DNA from: Nitriliruptoraceae bacterium
GTDB taxonomy: Bacteria > Actinomycetota > Nitriliruptoria > Nitriliruptorales > Nitriliruptoraceae
Assembly (NCBI GenBank): GCA_003563915.1
Contig: PWTE01000113.1
Span: forward strand, 1-35,703
Length of the DNA: 35,703 nt
Direction: 5' to 3'
The notes below the pieces were generated by a model. It had not been told where the DNA came from, made no database searches, and saw nothing but the letters and a program-made list of their open reading frames with translations. This document shows, piece after piece, positions 1 through 7,722 of this stretch. Positions within the stretch are counted from its first letter, which is position 1. Every line of letters begins with the position of its first letter. Position numbers and translations under genes: made by a program.

Positions 1-176
1 CCTCCGTGGTCGATCACCGCGAGGACCGCTCGCTCGGGATGCGCAGGATCGAGGTCCTGTGCCGCACCTGTGGTGGGCACCTCGGCCACGTCTTCGACGA
101 CGCCCCGGACCAGCCCACCGGTCTGCGCTACTGCATCAACTCGGCAGCGCTGGAGCTCGACGCCGACGACGCGTGA
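1..176 (+). CDS. msrB: Peptide-methionine (R)-S-oxide reductase, C-terminal part (partial at window edge)
   Basis: The gene enters from the left edge and only its last 57 codons are present (reading frame from base 3, TGA at 174-176). MsrB reduces methionine-R-sulfoxide in oxidised proteins, using thioredoxin. Visible family hallmarks are [14 protein letters not shown], which contains the second CxxC of the structural zinc site and the HLGHVF core, and RYCINSAAL, which holds the catalytic cysteine. The short acidic tail after the catalytic motif is normal. The 5' part, including the first zinc CxxC, lies outside the window, so start and regulation cannot be judged. It is followed 25 nt later by the convergent acyltransferase gene. 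Confidence 0.93.
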   Translation, partial: SVVDHREDRSLGMRRIEVLCRTCGGHLGHVFDDAPDQPTGLRYCINSAALELDADDA

Positions 177-200
177 CGCGGACCGGGCCCGGCGAGTAGC

Positions 201-959
201 TCAGGACGCGGCCCGCTCCTGACCGTCACCGCCGTTGCGGTCGTCCTGCGGCTGCACCTCGAGATCGCCCGAGACGTCGACATCGCCGGACTTGACCTTC
301 GCCGCGTACTCGTCGACGTACTCCTGCTCGGAGAGCAACATGATCTCGTACACGAGCTCGTCGGTCGCGCTGCGCAGGACGAACGGATCCCCTCGCCGGT
401 CGCGGTAGCGGGACAGGTCGAGCGGACGCCCGTAACGCACCGTCACCGGCTGACGTCGAGGCAGGTAGGAACCGGTCGGCATCGCTCGGTCGCTCCCCAG
501 CACCGCGCACGGCAGGATCGGGACCTCGGCCTCGAGGGCCATGCGCACGGGGCCGGTCTTCCCTCGGTACAACCGCCCGTCGGGACTGCGGGTGCCCTCG
601 GGATAGATGCCCAGCAGGTCACCTCGCCGGAGGATCTCCACGCCGGTCCGCAGGCTGTCCTCCCCCTTCCCGCCGCCGCCACGGTAGACGGGCACGACCC
701 CGGTTCCCTGGAAGAACCAGCGCGTACGCCACGAGTCCCAGTAGTCGGCCTTGCCGAGGAAGTACACCGGACGGGGGATGTTCATCGGGAGCACGATCGA
801 ATCGATGAAGGAGAGGTGGTTGCAGGCCAGGATGGCCGGAGCCCGGTCCGGGACGTTCTCCATGCCCTCGACCTGGACGTGCAACCACCGGTTGGCGACC
901 GGCGGGATGATCCGCCGGAGTACCCGGTACATCCGGGGGGCATCACGCATCCCTGGCAC
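201..959 (-). CDS. Lysophospholipid acyltransferase (PlsC / 1-acyl-glycerol-3-phosphate acyltransferase family)
   Basis: The 252-residue protein belongs to the PlsC acyltransferase superfamily, which esterifies lysophosphatidate or a related lysolipid at the membrane. Block I is NHLSFIDS, giving the HX4D catalytic pair His48 and Asp53. Block III is EGTRS at 121-125, which binds the phosphate of the acceptor. A typical proline-rich block, VPILPCAV, follows. The start is GTG at 959, preceded by AAGGAG with a 5-nt spacer; an internal Met4 is less well placed. A roughly 30-residue tail rich in Asp, Gly and Gln after residue 220 looks disordered. The exact acyl acceptor cannot be read from sequence. 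It diverges from the small membrane protein at 1145. Confidence 0.88.
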   Translation of the reverse strand: MPGMRDAPRMYRVLRRIIPPVANRWLHVQVEGMENVPDRAPAILACNHLSFIDSIVLPMNIPRPVYFLGKADYWDSWRTRWFFQGTGVVPVYRGGGGKGEDSLRTGVEILRRGDLLGIYPEGTRSPDGRLYRGKTGPVRMALEAEVPILPCAVLGSDRAMPTGSYLPRRQPVTVRYGRPLDLSRYRDRRGDPFVLRSATDELVYEIMLLSEQEYVDEYAAKVKSGDVDVSGDLEVQPQDDRNGGDGQERAAS

Positions 960-992
960 GCTGACTCCTTGTCACCCGCCCCAGCTGGCCCT

Positions 993-1007
993 CCCCCATG
1001 ACGGGGG
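993..1007. repeat. Short inverted repeat CCCCC-ATGAC-GGGGG in the divergent intergenic region
   Basis: A 5-bp perfect G/C stem with a 5-nt loop lies about 35 bp upstream of the acyltransferase start. It could be a small operator or a leader hairpin. Stems this short arise readily by chance in GC-rich DNA, so only the structure itself is claimed. Confidence 0.2.
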
Positions 1008-1039
1008 TGGACAGGGACGGTCCCATCGGCTCCGGACGA

Positions 1040-1055
1040 TAGGTTACGGTCCGTG
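1040..1055 (+). promoter_or_regulatory. Candidate -10 (TAGGTT) with a GTG seven bases downstream
   Basis: TAGGTT at 1040-1045 fits the actinobacterial -10 pattern TAnnnT. A GTG begins at 1053, the spacing typical of leaderless transcripts. That GTG opens a 35-codon frame ending in TAG at 1158-1160, which overlaps the first codons of the gene at 1145. A second possible promoter element is a perfect TTGACA at 1101-1106, but no convincing -10 follows it. Both are sequence matches only. Confidence 0.3.
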
Positions 1056-1144
1056 ACGAGCACCGTCGACCCGGGCGACCGGACCCACCCGCCGACCCGG
1101 TTGACACGAACCACGACGCTTGCTGCACGGCAGTCGGAGGAAGC

Positions 1145-1579
1145 GTGGCGGAAGATCTAGGTACCTGGCCGCCCGAGCAAGCCCGCGTGTTGGTCGAGGC
1201 GCTGCAGAAGGCTGGCCTCTCGCCGAAGGCCAAGCGCACGCGTGAAGGGGTGCTCGTCACCGTCGAGGACGCCGAGTCCGACGAGGCGCATCGCACCCTG
1301 GTAGCCAACATGGACGCGATCGCGCAGGCTGCACGCGGTCCACAGCCGAAGCGCCAGCGCAGCCGCGACCGCTCGGCCTCGTCACCCCGCGAGCGGAGCG
1401 GTCCAGGACCACTGACCTCGGAGCGGTTCGGCAAGCTGTCCCAACCCCTGATCATCCTCATCATCGGGCTCGTGCTGTCGCTGCTGATCGTGCCACTGCG
1501 CATCCCGATCCTGATCTTCACGGTTGCGGCCATCATCTACGTCCTCGGCAAACAACCCCGGCGTGACGACGAACCCTGA
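1145..1579 (+). CDS. Small membrane protein with C-terminal membrane hairpin, function unknown
   Basis: The product is 144 residues, starting at GTG with GGAGG four bases upstream. Residues 1-62 form a small predicted alpha/beta region. Residues 66-95 are a basic, low-complexity linker rich in Arg and Ser. Residues 101-118 and 119-134 form two closely spaced hydrophobic segments broken by a proline, followed by a charged tail. I do not recognise the family. The N-terminal layout (a helix, then a strand ending in VLVTVEDAESDEAHRTL) loosely recalls the DUF2007 proteins at 22598 and 26349, but no signature motif supports that. It converges with the S9 peptidase gene 35 nt downstream. Confidence 0.75.
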   Translation: MAEDLGTWPPEQARVLVEALQKAGLSPKAKRTREGVLVTVEDAESDEAHRTLVANMDAIAQAARGPQPKRQRSRDRSASSPRERSGPGPLTSERFGKLSQPLIILIIGLVLSLLIVPLRIPILIFTVAAIIYVLGKQPRRDDEP

Positions 1580-1614
1580 CCCGAGCGTCACCTCGGACCG
1601 CCGTGACAGGAGCC

Positions 1615-3837
1615 TCACGCGCGAGGTCCGCCGAGGACCTCCCGCAGGAACCGCACCTGCAGCTCCAGCAACCGCTCGGCGATGACCTCCTGTGGCGTCA
1701 TATGGGTGACTCCCGACAGCGGGAGGAAGCGGTGCGGACGCCCCGCCGCCAGGAGGGCGCTCGACAGGCGCAACGAGTGCGCAGCCACCACGTTGTCGTC
1801 CGCCAGGCCGTGGATGAGGAGCAGCTCAGGTGTCGAGTCCTCGCGCCACTCGGCCGCCGGCCCGAGTGCGGCATCGGCGTCGACCAGGCTCGACACCTCG
1901 TAGGACCCAGGGCGTGCCTGGGGCGTACCGAGGTAGCGCTCGGTGTAGTGCGTGTCGTAGAGCCGCCAGTCGGTGACGGGCGCACCAGCGATGGCCGCAC
2001 GGATCCGCTCCGGAGCCCGTAACGCCGCGAGGGCGGCGAGGTACCCCCCGAAGGACCACCCGCGGATCCCCACCCGCTGGAGATCCAGCCGGGGTTCGAT
2101 CTCGGCCGCGGCATCCAGCGCATCGAGTTGGTCGGCCAGCGGCACGCTCGCCAGATCGCCATGGATCTCGCGCTCGAACCGTGGCCCTCGTCCCGGTGAA
2201 CCGCCACCGTCGACCACGAGCACCGCGAAACCCTGGTCCGCGAACCACTGCGAGGTAGCCATCGCCACCTGACTGCGCAGGACCCGTTGCGCGTGGGGGC
2301 CACCGTAGGGATCGAGCACCACCGGGAGCCGGCTCGCACCGTCGTCATCGGTGGGAAGGAGCAACGCCGCGCGCAGTCGACGTTCGCCGAGCGTGAGCCA
2401 GCGGGGCGAGATCCGCAGCCGTGGAGCCTCCGCCAAGACCTGCAGCGTGCCTCCTCCCCCACCGGCTGACTCGGCCCACCGCACCTCGGTGGTCGGCAGA
2501 CCCCGGTCCGGGTGCGCGGTCAGCACCATCGTCGCCCCGCCAGCTCCAGCAGCCTGGGTCACACCATCGCTCGTGAGGCACGTGACGGCGCCGTCCTGCC
2601 AGCGGTACGCATGGATCGCGGTCGGGTCCTCATCGGCACCCACGAACAGCACGCCGGTGTCATCGGTGTGCACGACCGATCGAACCTGGAGGCCCGGCGG
2701 CGACGCCGGCTGACCATCGACGACCAAGGCACGACTACCGTCGTTGCCGTGCTCCTCGAGATCCTCGACCGTCACCAGGGATGCTCCGCACCAGGCCGGA
2801 CTCCCGACGACCAGTTCGACCCACGCGGGGTCGGTGAGTGTCCGGACGGTCTCGGTCTGGCCGCTGGAAGGGTCGACCGCGAGGATCTTCGCGGTCCGCT
2901 GGTCGCGACTCTGCACCTGGACGGTCAGCCGATCGCGTTGCCCCAAGGGGTCCGGCCATGTCACGCGTGTCAGGTAAGGAGCTGCCTCGCGGTCCCACTG
3001 CACGTCCACCCGACGCCGGTCGGAGAGCGCGACGACGGCCAGACGGACCTCCGCGTTCGCGGTGCCCGCCGCCGGGTAGCGATGCGCCCCCGCCGAGGTC
3101 CACGGCGTCGCCGGATCCGCGATGTGCCACGTCCCCACCGCTGATCCATCCACGCGGGCGACCGCGATCCGCTCGCTGTCCGGCGCCCACCAGTAGCCGC
3201 GTTCCCGCCGCATCTCCTCCGCCGCCACGAACTCCGCGCGCCCCCAGCTGACCCCGTCCTCGACCAGCAGTGGCCGCGTCGCACCGGGCTGCCCGGGACC
3301 TCCCGGTAGCTCGAGGATGTGGAGCCCGTCGCCGCAGACGTAGGCGATCCGTCGCCCGTCGGGAGCCGGTCGGGGGTCGAAGACCGGCCCTGCGGTCGGA
3401 TGTTCGACGGTGAGGTCGCTGGCGACCTGGTGGGTGAACAGCCGCCCGCCCAGCGCGAACGCCACCAGGGAGAGTTCCCGGTCGGTGGCGAACGCGACGA
3501 TCCCGCTGGCCTGCTCTCGGGCACGCTCACGGCGCGCACGCTCCTCCGCAGGCGGTTCGTCGTCACCGGCATCGAGTCGGCGGGGATCGACCAGGCAGCG
3601 TTCCACCAGACCACCATCGTCGTCGCGGACGGCCTCCCACAGCCCCGTGACGGGATCGTCACCGCCGGCGCTACGGAGGAACAGCAGCCGGTCACCTCCG
3701 GGGGCGAACACCACGGCCCGTGGCAGGCCCAGCGTGAAGCGACGGGTGCGAGCCAGTTGCCGAGGGAAGCTCGACCGACCGTCCGTCACGTCGACGGACA
3801 GGGTGTCAGCTCCAACCACCCGCGGATCCGAGGTCAT
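1615..3837 (-). CDS. S9 family prolyl oligopeptidase, dipeptidyl-peptidase IV type
   Basis: The 740-residue protein has an N-terminal beta-propeller (about 30-480) and a C-terminal alpha/beta hydrolase domain. The catalytic triad is visible: Ser595 in GWSFGG, Asp680 in HGLADDN and His712 in GVTHMT. A Glu-Glu pair at 207-208 (AAEEM, followed by GYWWAPD) matches the propeller motif with which DPP-IV enzymes hold the substrate N-terminus. This favours release of N-terminal dipeptides over endoprolyl cleavage. No signal peptide is seen, so it is probably cytoplasmic. ATG at 3837 overlaps the stop of the ROK kinase as ATGA, implying translational coupling. The frame is open further upstream, but that part is only an antisense-free extension into the ROK gene. 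Convergent with the gene ending at 1579. Confidence 0.9.
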   Translation of the reverse strand: MTSDPRVVGADTLSVDVTDGRSSFPRQLARTRRFTLGLPRAVVFAPGGDRLLFLRSAGGDDPVTGLWEAVRDDDGGLVERCLVDPRRLDAGDDEPPAEERARRERAREQASGIVAFATDRELSLVAFALGGRLFTHQVASDLTVEHPTAGPVFDPRPAPDGRRIAYVCGDGLHILELPGGPGQPGATRPLLVEDGVSWGRAEFVAAEEMRRERGYWWAPDSERIAVARVDGSAVGTWHIADPATPWTSAGAHRYPAAGTANAEVRLAVVALSDRRRVDVQWDREAAPYLTRVTWPDPLGQRDRLTVQVQSRDQRTAKILAVDPSSGQTETVRTLTDPAWVELVVGSPAWCGASLVTVEDLEEHGNDGSRALVVDGQPASPPGLQVRSVVHTDDTGVLFVGADEDPTAIHAYRWQDGAVTCLTSDGVTQAAGAGGATMVLTAHPDRGLPTTEVRWAESAGGGGGTLQVLAEAPRLRISPRWLTLGERRLRAALLLPTDDDGASRLPVVLDPYGGPHAQRVLRSQVAMATSQWFADQGFAVLVVDGGGSPGRGPRFEREIHGDLASVPLADQLDALDAAAEIEPRLDLQRVGIRGWSFGGYLAALAALRAPERIRAAIAGAPVTDWRLYDTHYTERYLGTPQARPGSYEVSSLVDADAALGPAAEWREDSTPELLLIHGLADDNVVAAHSLRLSSALLAAGRPHRFLPLSGVTHMTPQEVIAERLLELQVRFLREVLGGPRA

Positions 3838-4781
3838 GTCCGACCACCACGACCGGCTGCCCGGCCTGCCGCGTACCACGCGGCGCCCAGCAGACCGGCT
3901 TCGTCCCCGCGGGTCGCCACCTCGATCGGTGGCGCCTGCCGGTACGCGTGGCCGAGCAGTCGCGCACCCGCCGCCGCCCGCGCGCTCGGGAGCACGAAGG
4001 GGGCGATGGGGACCGCAGCGCCCCCGCCGATCAGGACCAGTCCCGGGTCGAGCGCGTTGACACAGTTGGCGATCGCCACGCCCAGCCACCCACCGACCTC
4101 GACCAGCACCTCACGCGCCACGGGATCCCCCTCCGCCGCGGCGGCCGTGACCGCGGGGCCGTCGATCTGCGGCCGGTCCCGGAGCGCGGAGGGCCGCCCG
4201 TGCTCGGCCAACCGCTCGGTGGCGATGCGCCCGATCGCGGTCCCAGCGGCGTACGCCTCGATACAGCCCGCGTTGCCGCACGGACAGGCGCGCCCCCCCT
4301 CCGCCACCACCAGGTGCCCCAGTTCGCCAGCGAAGCCCGAGGTCCCAAGGACGAGCCGACCTGCCAGGACGATCCCGCCACCCACACCGGTCCCGATGGT
4401 GAACAGCACCAGGTCGTCGAAGCCCTGACCGGCACCGAAACGCTGCTCACCGAGCGCTGCTGCCGACGCGTCGTTCAGCACCGCGATGCTGCGGTCGAGT
4501 TCGGAGCGCAGTGCCGTCGCGAGGGGTAGGTCCCGCAACCCGATGTTCGGCCCGTAGCGCACCGTGCCGTCCGGGGTGACCAGGCCCGCGATGCCGATCC
4601 CGACAGGGAGGTCCTCCTCGAAGGCGGCGATCTGCTCGGCGAGGATCTCGGTGAGCGAACGTGGATCGTTCGCTGGGGTCGGCGTCCGTCGGAGACCGGA
4701 TACGCCGCCGTCCCGGTCGACGAGCCCGATCCGCAGGTGGGTTCCCCCGATGTCGACACCGATCGCCAGCGGCGCGGTCAC
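3834..4781 (-). CDS. glk: ROK family sugar kinase, probable glucokinase
   Basis: The protein of 315 residues, the usual length of actinobacterial glucokinases, phosphorylates glucose or a related hexose with ATP. Seen: the N-terminal phosphate motif GVDIGGT (Asp10 to Thr14), the sugar-binding and catalytic LNDASAAALGE with Asp104, the GTGVGGG loop near 131-136, His156 in GELGH, and the ROK zinc signature CPCGNAGCIE (Cys166, 168, 173). There is no N-terminal DNA-binding domain, so this is a kinase and not a ROK repressor. GTG at 4781 overlaps the preceding gene as GTGA. In Streptomyces the glkA product takes part in carbon catabolite repression and also has a small gene directly upstream, as here. 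Substrate specificity is inferred. Confidence 0.88.
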   Translation of the reverse strand: MTAPLAIGVDIGGTHLRIGLVDRDGGVSGLRRTPTPANDPRSLTEILAEQIAAFEEDLPVGIGIAGLVTPDGTVRYGPNIGLRDLPLATALRSELDRSIAVLNDASAAALGEQRFGAGQGFDDLVLFTIGTGVGGGIVLAGRLVLGTSGFAGELGHLVVAEGGRACPCGNAGCIEAYAAGTAIGRIATERLAEHGRPSALRDRPQIDGPAVTAAAAEGDPVAREVLVEVGGWLGVAIANCVNALDPGLVLIGGGAAVPIAPFVLPSARAAAGARLLGHAYRQAPPIEVATRGDEAGLLGAAWYAAGRAAGRGGRT

Positions 4782-5206
4782 GAGCCTCGCTCCGCGTCGT
4801 CCCCGTCCCCATCGACATCGATGCGCTCGAACGTGTCGGGGACCGACGCTTCCTCGGGGTCGTCCATGAGGTGGCGCAGCGCCGTCGCGAGGTGGCGTCC
4901 AGCCGCAGCCAGGTGCGTGGCCACCTCGGGTCGCGCCTCTGCCAGGTGCCGCCCAGCAGCCGCCAGGTGCTCCGCGGTCTCGGGTCGCGACTCGCTCAGT
5001 AGTCGCCACCCCGAGCAGAGGGGACAGACCCCACAGGGTTCCGGGCCGTGGCCACCGACGGGGCCATGAGCCTCACCGTCACGCTCCCCCGCGGTCGCTC
5101 CCCGTCGGGCTGACCGCGCCGCGCCGATCGGATCCTCGTCGGCATCGAGCTGCGACGACTCGGGATCGGGGGATGCCCACCAGGGGCGTACGGGGTCGTT
5201 CGTCAC
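4778..5206 (-). CDS. Small protein with CxxCxxC motif and an 18-residue tandem repeat
   Basis: The product has 142 residues. Residues 1-50 are charged and probably disordered. A Cys cluster CGVCPLC (Cys58, 61, 64) follows, then a helical region with two nearly identical 18-residue units at 74-91 and 92-109 (core HLAAAGRHLA in both) and a shortened third unit ending RHLMD. The C-terminus is acidic. The GTG start overlaps the arsA stop, and its own stop overlaps the glucokinase start. A gene in this position, immediately before the glucokinase, is known in Streptomyces (SCO2127 before glkA), and similar Cys-motif proteins accompany ArsA genes in other actinobacteria. Equivalence is my inference. 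Metal binding through the Cys cluster is possible but lacks a fourth visible ligand. Confidence 0.75.
   Translation of the reverse strand: MTNDPVRPWWASPDPESSQLDADEDPIGAARSARRGATAGERDGEAHGPVGGHGPEPCGVCPLCSGWRLLSESRPETAEHLAAAGRHLAEARPEVATHLAAAGRHLATALRHLMDDPEEASVPDTFERIDVDGDGDDAERGS
4880..4987 (-). repeat. Two in-frame 54-bp tandem units encoding an 18-residue helical repeat
   Basis: Codons 74-91 and 92-109 of the small Cys protein encode units that differ at only a few positions and share HLAAAGRHLA. The 18-residue period equals five helical turns, so conserved Leu, His and Arg residues would line up on one face. The DNA copies are similar, suggesting duplication by slippage or unequal crossover. 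Confidence 0.75.
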
Positions 5207-6411
5207 GTGGCGACCGCCTCTGCGGCGCTCCGCGTGAACCGGAGTTCGAGGACGCCGTCCCGCAGGTGCGCTCCGGCAACCTCGGCACCGTGTAGCGCGG
5301 CTGGCAGGGTGAGGCTCCGCCGGACACCTGCCACGCGCAGGTGGAGCTGATCGCCCTTCCGGTGCAGCTCGAGGTCGTCCGAGACGGCGAAGGGCAACAC
5401 CAGCGAGAGACGGTGCCCCTCCCCGTCGCGCTCCAAGCGCAACGGAGGACGGTGGTGGAAGACCTGCTCCGGGGAACGTTGCCCGTGGAGGACCGTGGCG
5501 AGGGCGCCCAGGGCATCCACACCGATCGGCTCGTCGTCCTGCAGGGGCGCCTCGAGGACCGGTAAGGGGGCGAAGGCATCCCGCAGCCGCTGCAGCTGCT
5601 CGGTGTGGTGGGCCTGCCACCTCGTCAGGTACGGATCCGAGAGCTGATCGGGCAGGACGCGGTTCACCAGGACCGCATCGATCGCGTACCCGAACAGCGA
5701 CAGCGAGGTGGCCGTGCGCATCGTCTCGGCGACCGCCAGACGCTCGGGCGCGGTCACGAGTCGAACGCTGGTGTTGGCGCTGTCCTGGAGGAGGTCGTGG
5801 ACCCCTGCCAGGTCGCGGTGTACCCGCTCGACGACGTCGAAGACCTCGTCGTCCGGCACCGGCATCCCTGCTCCGCCAGACCGCCCGAGGGGTCGGGCGA
5901 CGCGCGCGAGACGTCGACCGCTCGACAGCAACCGGTCCGCGTACCACCGCAGCGCATCGGGGAGCGCCAACAGACGCAGGGTCTCCGCGGTGGGCGCACA
6001 GTCCACGACGATCAGATCGTGCTCGTCAGCCACCACCCGGTGCCGGAGGTCGATCAGGCTGAACAGCTCGTCGAGCCCGGGGAGCAGCACCAGTTCCTCC
6101 GCACGGACCTCGTCGAGTCCTCCCGCAGCGAGGACGGTCGTGAGGTAGCCGCGGACCGCGCCCCAGTGACGTTCGAGGCGCGCTTGGGCATCGATCTGCT
6201 GGGCTTGCAGTCGGCCGTGCGCTGCGCCCACCTCGACCGGTGTCGGCGCATCGGCGAGCGGCTGTGCCAAGGCATCGGCCAGCGAGTGTGCCGGGTCGGT
6301 CGAGGTCACGAGCACGCGCAACCCGCCCACGGCAGCCTGGACGGCGCTCGCGGCAGCGAGCGTCGTCTTGCCGACGCCACCTTTGCCGGTGACGAGGACG
6401 ATGCGGGTCAG
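5203..6411 (-). CDS. ArsA/Get3-type P-loop ATPase with C-terminal HSP20-like domain (probable CTG start)
   Basis: Read from CTG at 6411 the protein has 402 residues. The first 17 contain a perfect deviant Walker A, GKGGVGKTT at 9-17, preceded by MTRIVLVT, the standard ArsA opening. VTSTDPAHSLADAL follows, as in Get3/ArsA, and VVDCAPTAETLRLL carries switch II. From about 325 to 400 the strand-rich stretch (LVLPF, DLELHRKGDQL, LELRFTR) fits the ArsA_HSP20 domain. No ATG, GTG or TTG lies between an in-frame TGA 42 nt upstream and the P-loop. GGAGG sits 6 nt before this CTG. The next possible start, GTG at 6330, would delete the P-loop. It likely binds client proteins rather than arsenite, since no arsenic genes are nearby. 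GTGA overlap with the next gene. Confidence 0.88.
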   Translation of the reverse strand: MTRIVLVTGKGGVGKTTLAAASAVQAAVGGLRVLVTSTDPAHSLADALAQPLADAPTPVEVGAAHGRLQAQQIDAQARLERHWGAVRGYLTTVLAAGGLDEVRAEELVLLPGLDELFSLIDLRHRVVADEHDLIVVDCAPTAETLRLLALPDALRWYADRLLSSGRRLARVARPLGRSGGAGMPVPDDEVFDVVERVHRDLAGVHDLLQDSANTSVRLVTAPERLAVAETMRTATSLSLFGYAIDAVLVNRVLPDQLSDPYLTRWQAHHTEQLQRLRDAFAPLPVLEAPLQDDEPIGVDALGALATVLHGQRSPEQVFHHRPPLRLERDGEGHRLSLVLPFAVSDDLELHRKGDQLHLRVAGVRRSLTLPAALHGAEVAGAHLRDGVLELRFTRSAAEAVAT

Positions 6412-6475
6412 CAGTGACCTCCCTTCGGCGGGATCGAACCCTCAGCCGGGAGAGCCGTAGGTCGGCTGGTCCGCG

Positions 6476-6481
6476 AGGCTA
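6476..6481 (-). promoter_or_regulatory. Candidate -10 (TAGCCT) for the arsA operon
   Basis: On the minus strand TAGCCT fits TAnnnT and lies 65 nt upstream of the arsA CTG, inside the 109-nt gap that separates the two blocks of this cluster. No good -35 is visible. The same hexamer occurs at start-proximal positions before mutM, the Uma2 gene and mscS. Confidence 0.35.
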
Positions 6482-6520
6482 GCTCTTGGCGCGCCACCTC
6501 GACCCGACCGGGACGGCAGG

Positions 6521-7264
6521 TCAGCCCAGGGAGGGGCCCGTCGCGACGAGCGCGACCACGAGCATGAGCAGACCGGTCACCCCGACGACCAGCCAGAGCA
6601 GTCCGCGGACACCGAACGGCTCGTCCCTCCCCGCCAGCAGTGCACGGACATCCACCGCGCTCGTCACCCAGACGGCCAGGGCTCCGAGCACGAGGATGAC
6701 CCCCGGCGTACGACCGGTTGCGGTCGCCACCAGCCACCACACGCCGCCGAGGAGCCAGAGCAGCGCGAGGACCATCCGCGTGATCCCCGTCCCGATCCAC
6801 CCCGCCAGCAGATGCCCGAGTCCTGGCAGCGCGAGGGTGGCGAGGAAGAGCCGGTCGGGGTCCAGGTCGGTGACGTCCACCTCGGTCCGCGCCGGCTCGC
6901 CGAAACCGGAGCGGAGCGCCCCACAGACCGCGCAGGAGGGTTGCTCGAGGGCGTTCCACGACGCGCAGGTGCTGCACCGCCACTCCACGACACCGTCGAT
7001 GTCCCGGACGTCACCGACCTCGACCGGCGTTGCCGTCCGCGGCTGGTCCGGATCCGCGTCTCCGACGTCCGGACGCTCCGTGAGCGGCAGATCGAGCTCG
7101 AGGTCCACAGCAGGGCCATCGAGGGCCTCCGTCGCGGACGGGGGCGCATCGCCCGCTTCCGCCGCGAACGGCGTGTAACACTGGGTGCACCAGGCCGCTC
7201 CCTCCACGTTGCGAGCCCCACACGTCTCGCATCTCACGGTCGCATCTCCCGAGGGTGGTGTCAC
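6521..7264 (-). CDS. Double zinc-ribbon membrane protein, function unknown
   Basis: The 247-residue protein carries two zinc ribbons in its N-terminal half: Cys12, 15, 26, 29 (CETCGARN and CTQC) and Cys97, 100, 111, 114 (CSTCASWN and CAVC). An acidic Asp/Pro-rich linker lies between them. The C-terminal half has three or four hydrophobic segments, at roughly 140-157, 162-181, 188-205 and 221-242. The ribbon design (CxxCxxxN, then a second CxxC) resembles RanBP2-type or general double-zinc-ribbon modules that recruit RNA or protein. I cannot name a function. GTG at 7264 overlaps the SRPBCC stop as GTGA, so it is translated with the hydrolase and SRPBCC genes. It is the last gene before the promoter gap preceding arsA. 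Confidence 0.8.
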   Translation of the reverse strand: MTPPSGDATVRCETCGARNVEGAAWCTQCYTPFAAEAGDAPPSATEALDGPAVDLELDLPLTERPDVGDADPDQPRTATPVEVGDVRDIDGVVEWRCSTCASWNALEQPSCAVCGALRSGFGEPARTEVDVTDLDPDRLFLATLALPGLGHLLAGWIGTGITRMVLALLWLLGGVWWLVATATGRTPGVILVLGALAVWVTSAVDVRALLAGRDEPFGVRGLLWLVVGVTGLLMLVVALVATGPSLG

Positions 7265-7722
7265 GGTCGTAACCCGATCGCGGTTCGCATCTCCAGCTGT
7301 CGAGCGTCCTTGAACCCCCAGAGCCCTCGACGGACCGCCCGACGGTAACCCGTCTCGACCGCTCGGGACCACCGACGCTGCGGGGTCACGACCGCCAGGT
7401 GGTGGATCACGGTCCCCGCATCCGAGGGGTCGAACCAGAACTCCACCCGCCCACGGAGGTCGCCCTCGACGTGGAGATCGAGACCGGCATCGTGACGCCA
7501 ACCGACACAGGTCAACCCGAGGCGCAGGAGGGCCCCGGTCCCGGTGGCGAGCGAGAGTGCCCACCGCTCGTCGCCCGCCAGCGGTGCACGTGGCTGGACC
7601 CTGGCACCCGGCCACCAGTCGTTCCATGCGCCGATGTCGGTCAGACGCCGGTACACGAGGTCCACCGGCGCGCGCACGAACGTGGCGTCGTCGACGTGGA
7701 AGGGTGCGGACGGTGACCTCAT
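7261..7722 (-). CDS. SRPBCC (START-like) family protein
   Basis: The 153-residue protein fits the SRPBCC/polyketide-cyclase fold: an N-terminal strand followed by the helix APVDLVYRRLTDIGAWNDWWPG, a run of beta strands, and a long C-terminal amphipathic helix RRWSRAVETGYRRAV. Such proteins enclose a hydrophobic ligand (lipid, polyketide or fatty acyl) and are usually not enzymes by themselves. ATG at 7722 overlaps the upstream hydrolase stop as ATGA. Being placed between a lipase-like hydrolase and a membrane protein, a lipid ligand is plausible, but that is inference. No signal peptide or membrane segment is seen. Confidence 0.82.
   Translation of the reverse strand: MRSPSAPFHVDDATFVRAPVDLVYRRLTDIGAWNDWWPGARVQPRAPLAGDERWALSLATGTGALLRLGLTCVGWRHDAGLDLHVEGDLRGRVEFWFDPSDAGTVIHHLAVVTPQRRWSRAVETGYRRAVRRGLWGFKDARQLEMRTAIGLRP

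Noticed and set aside
3838-4089. N-terminal extension of the S9 peptidase
   Set aside because: The frame is open but lies inside the glucokinase gene and encodes Arg/Gly-rich shadow sequence. The ATG at 3837 with ATGA overlap explains the gene.
5203-6411. Arsenite efflux ATPase
   Set aside because: The ArsA_HSP20 C-terminus and the absence of arsB, arsC, arsD or arsR nearby argue against arsenic resistance.
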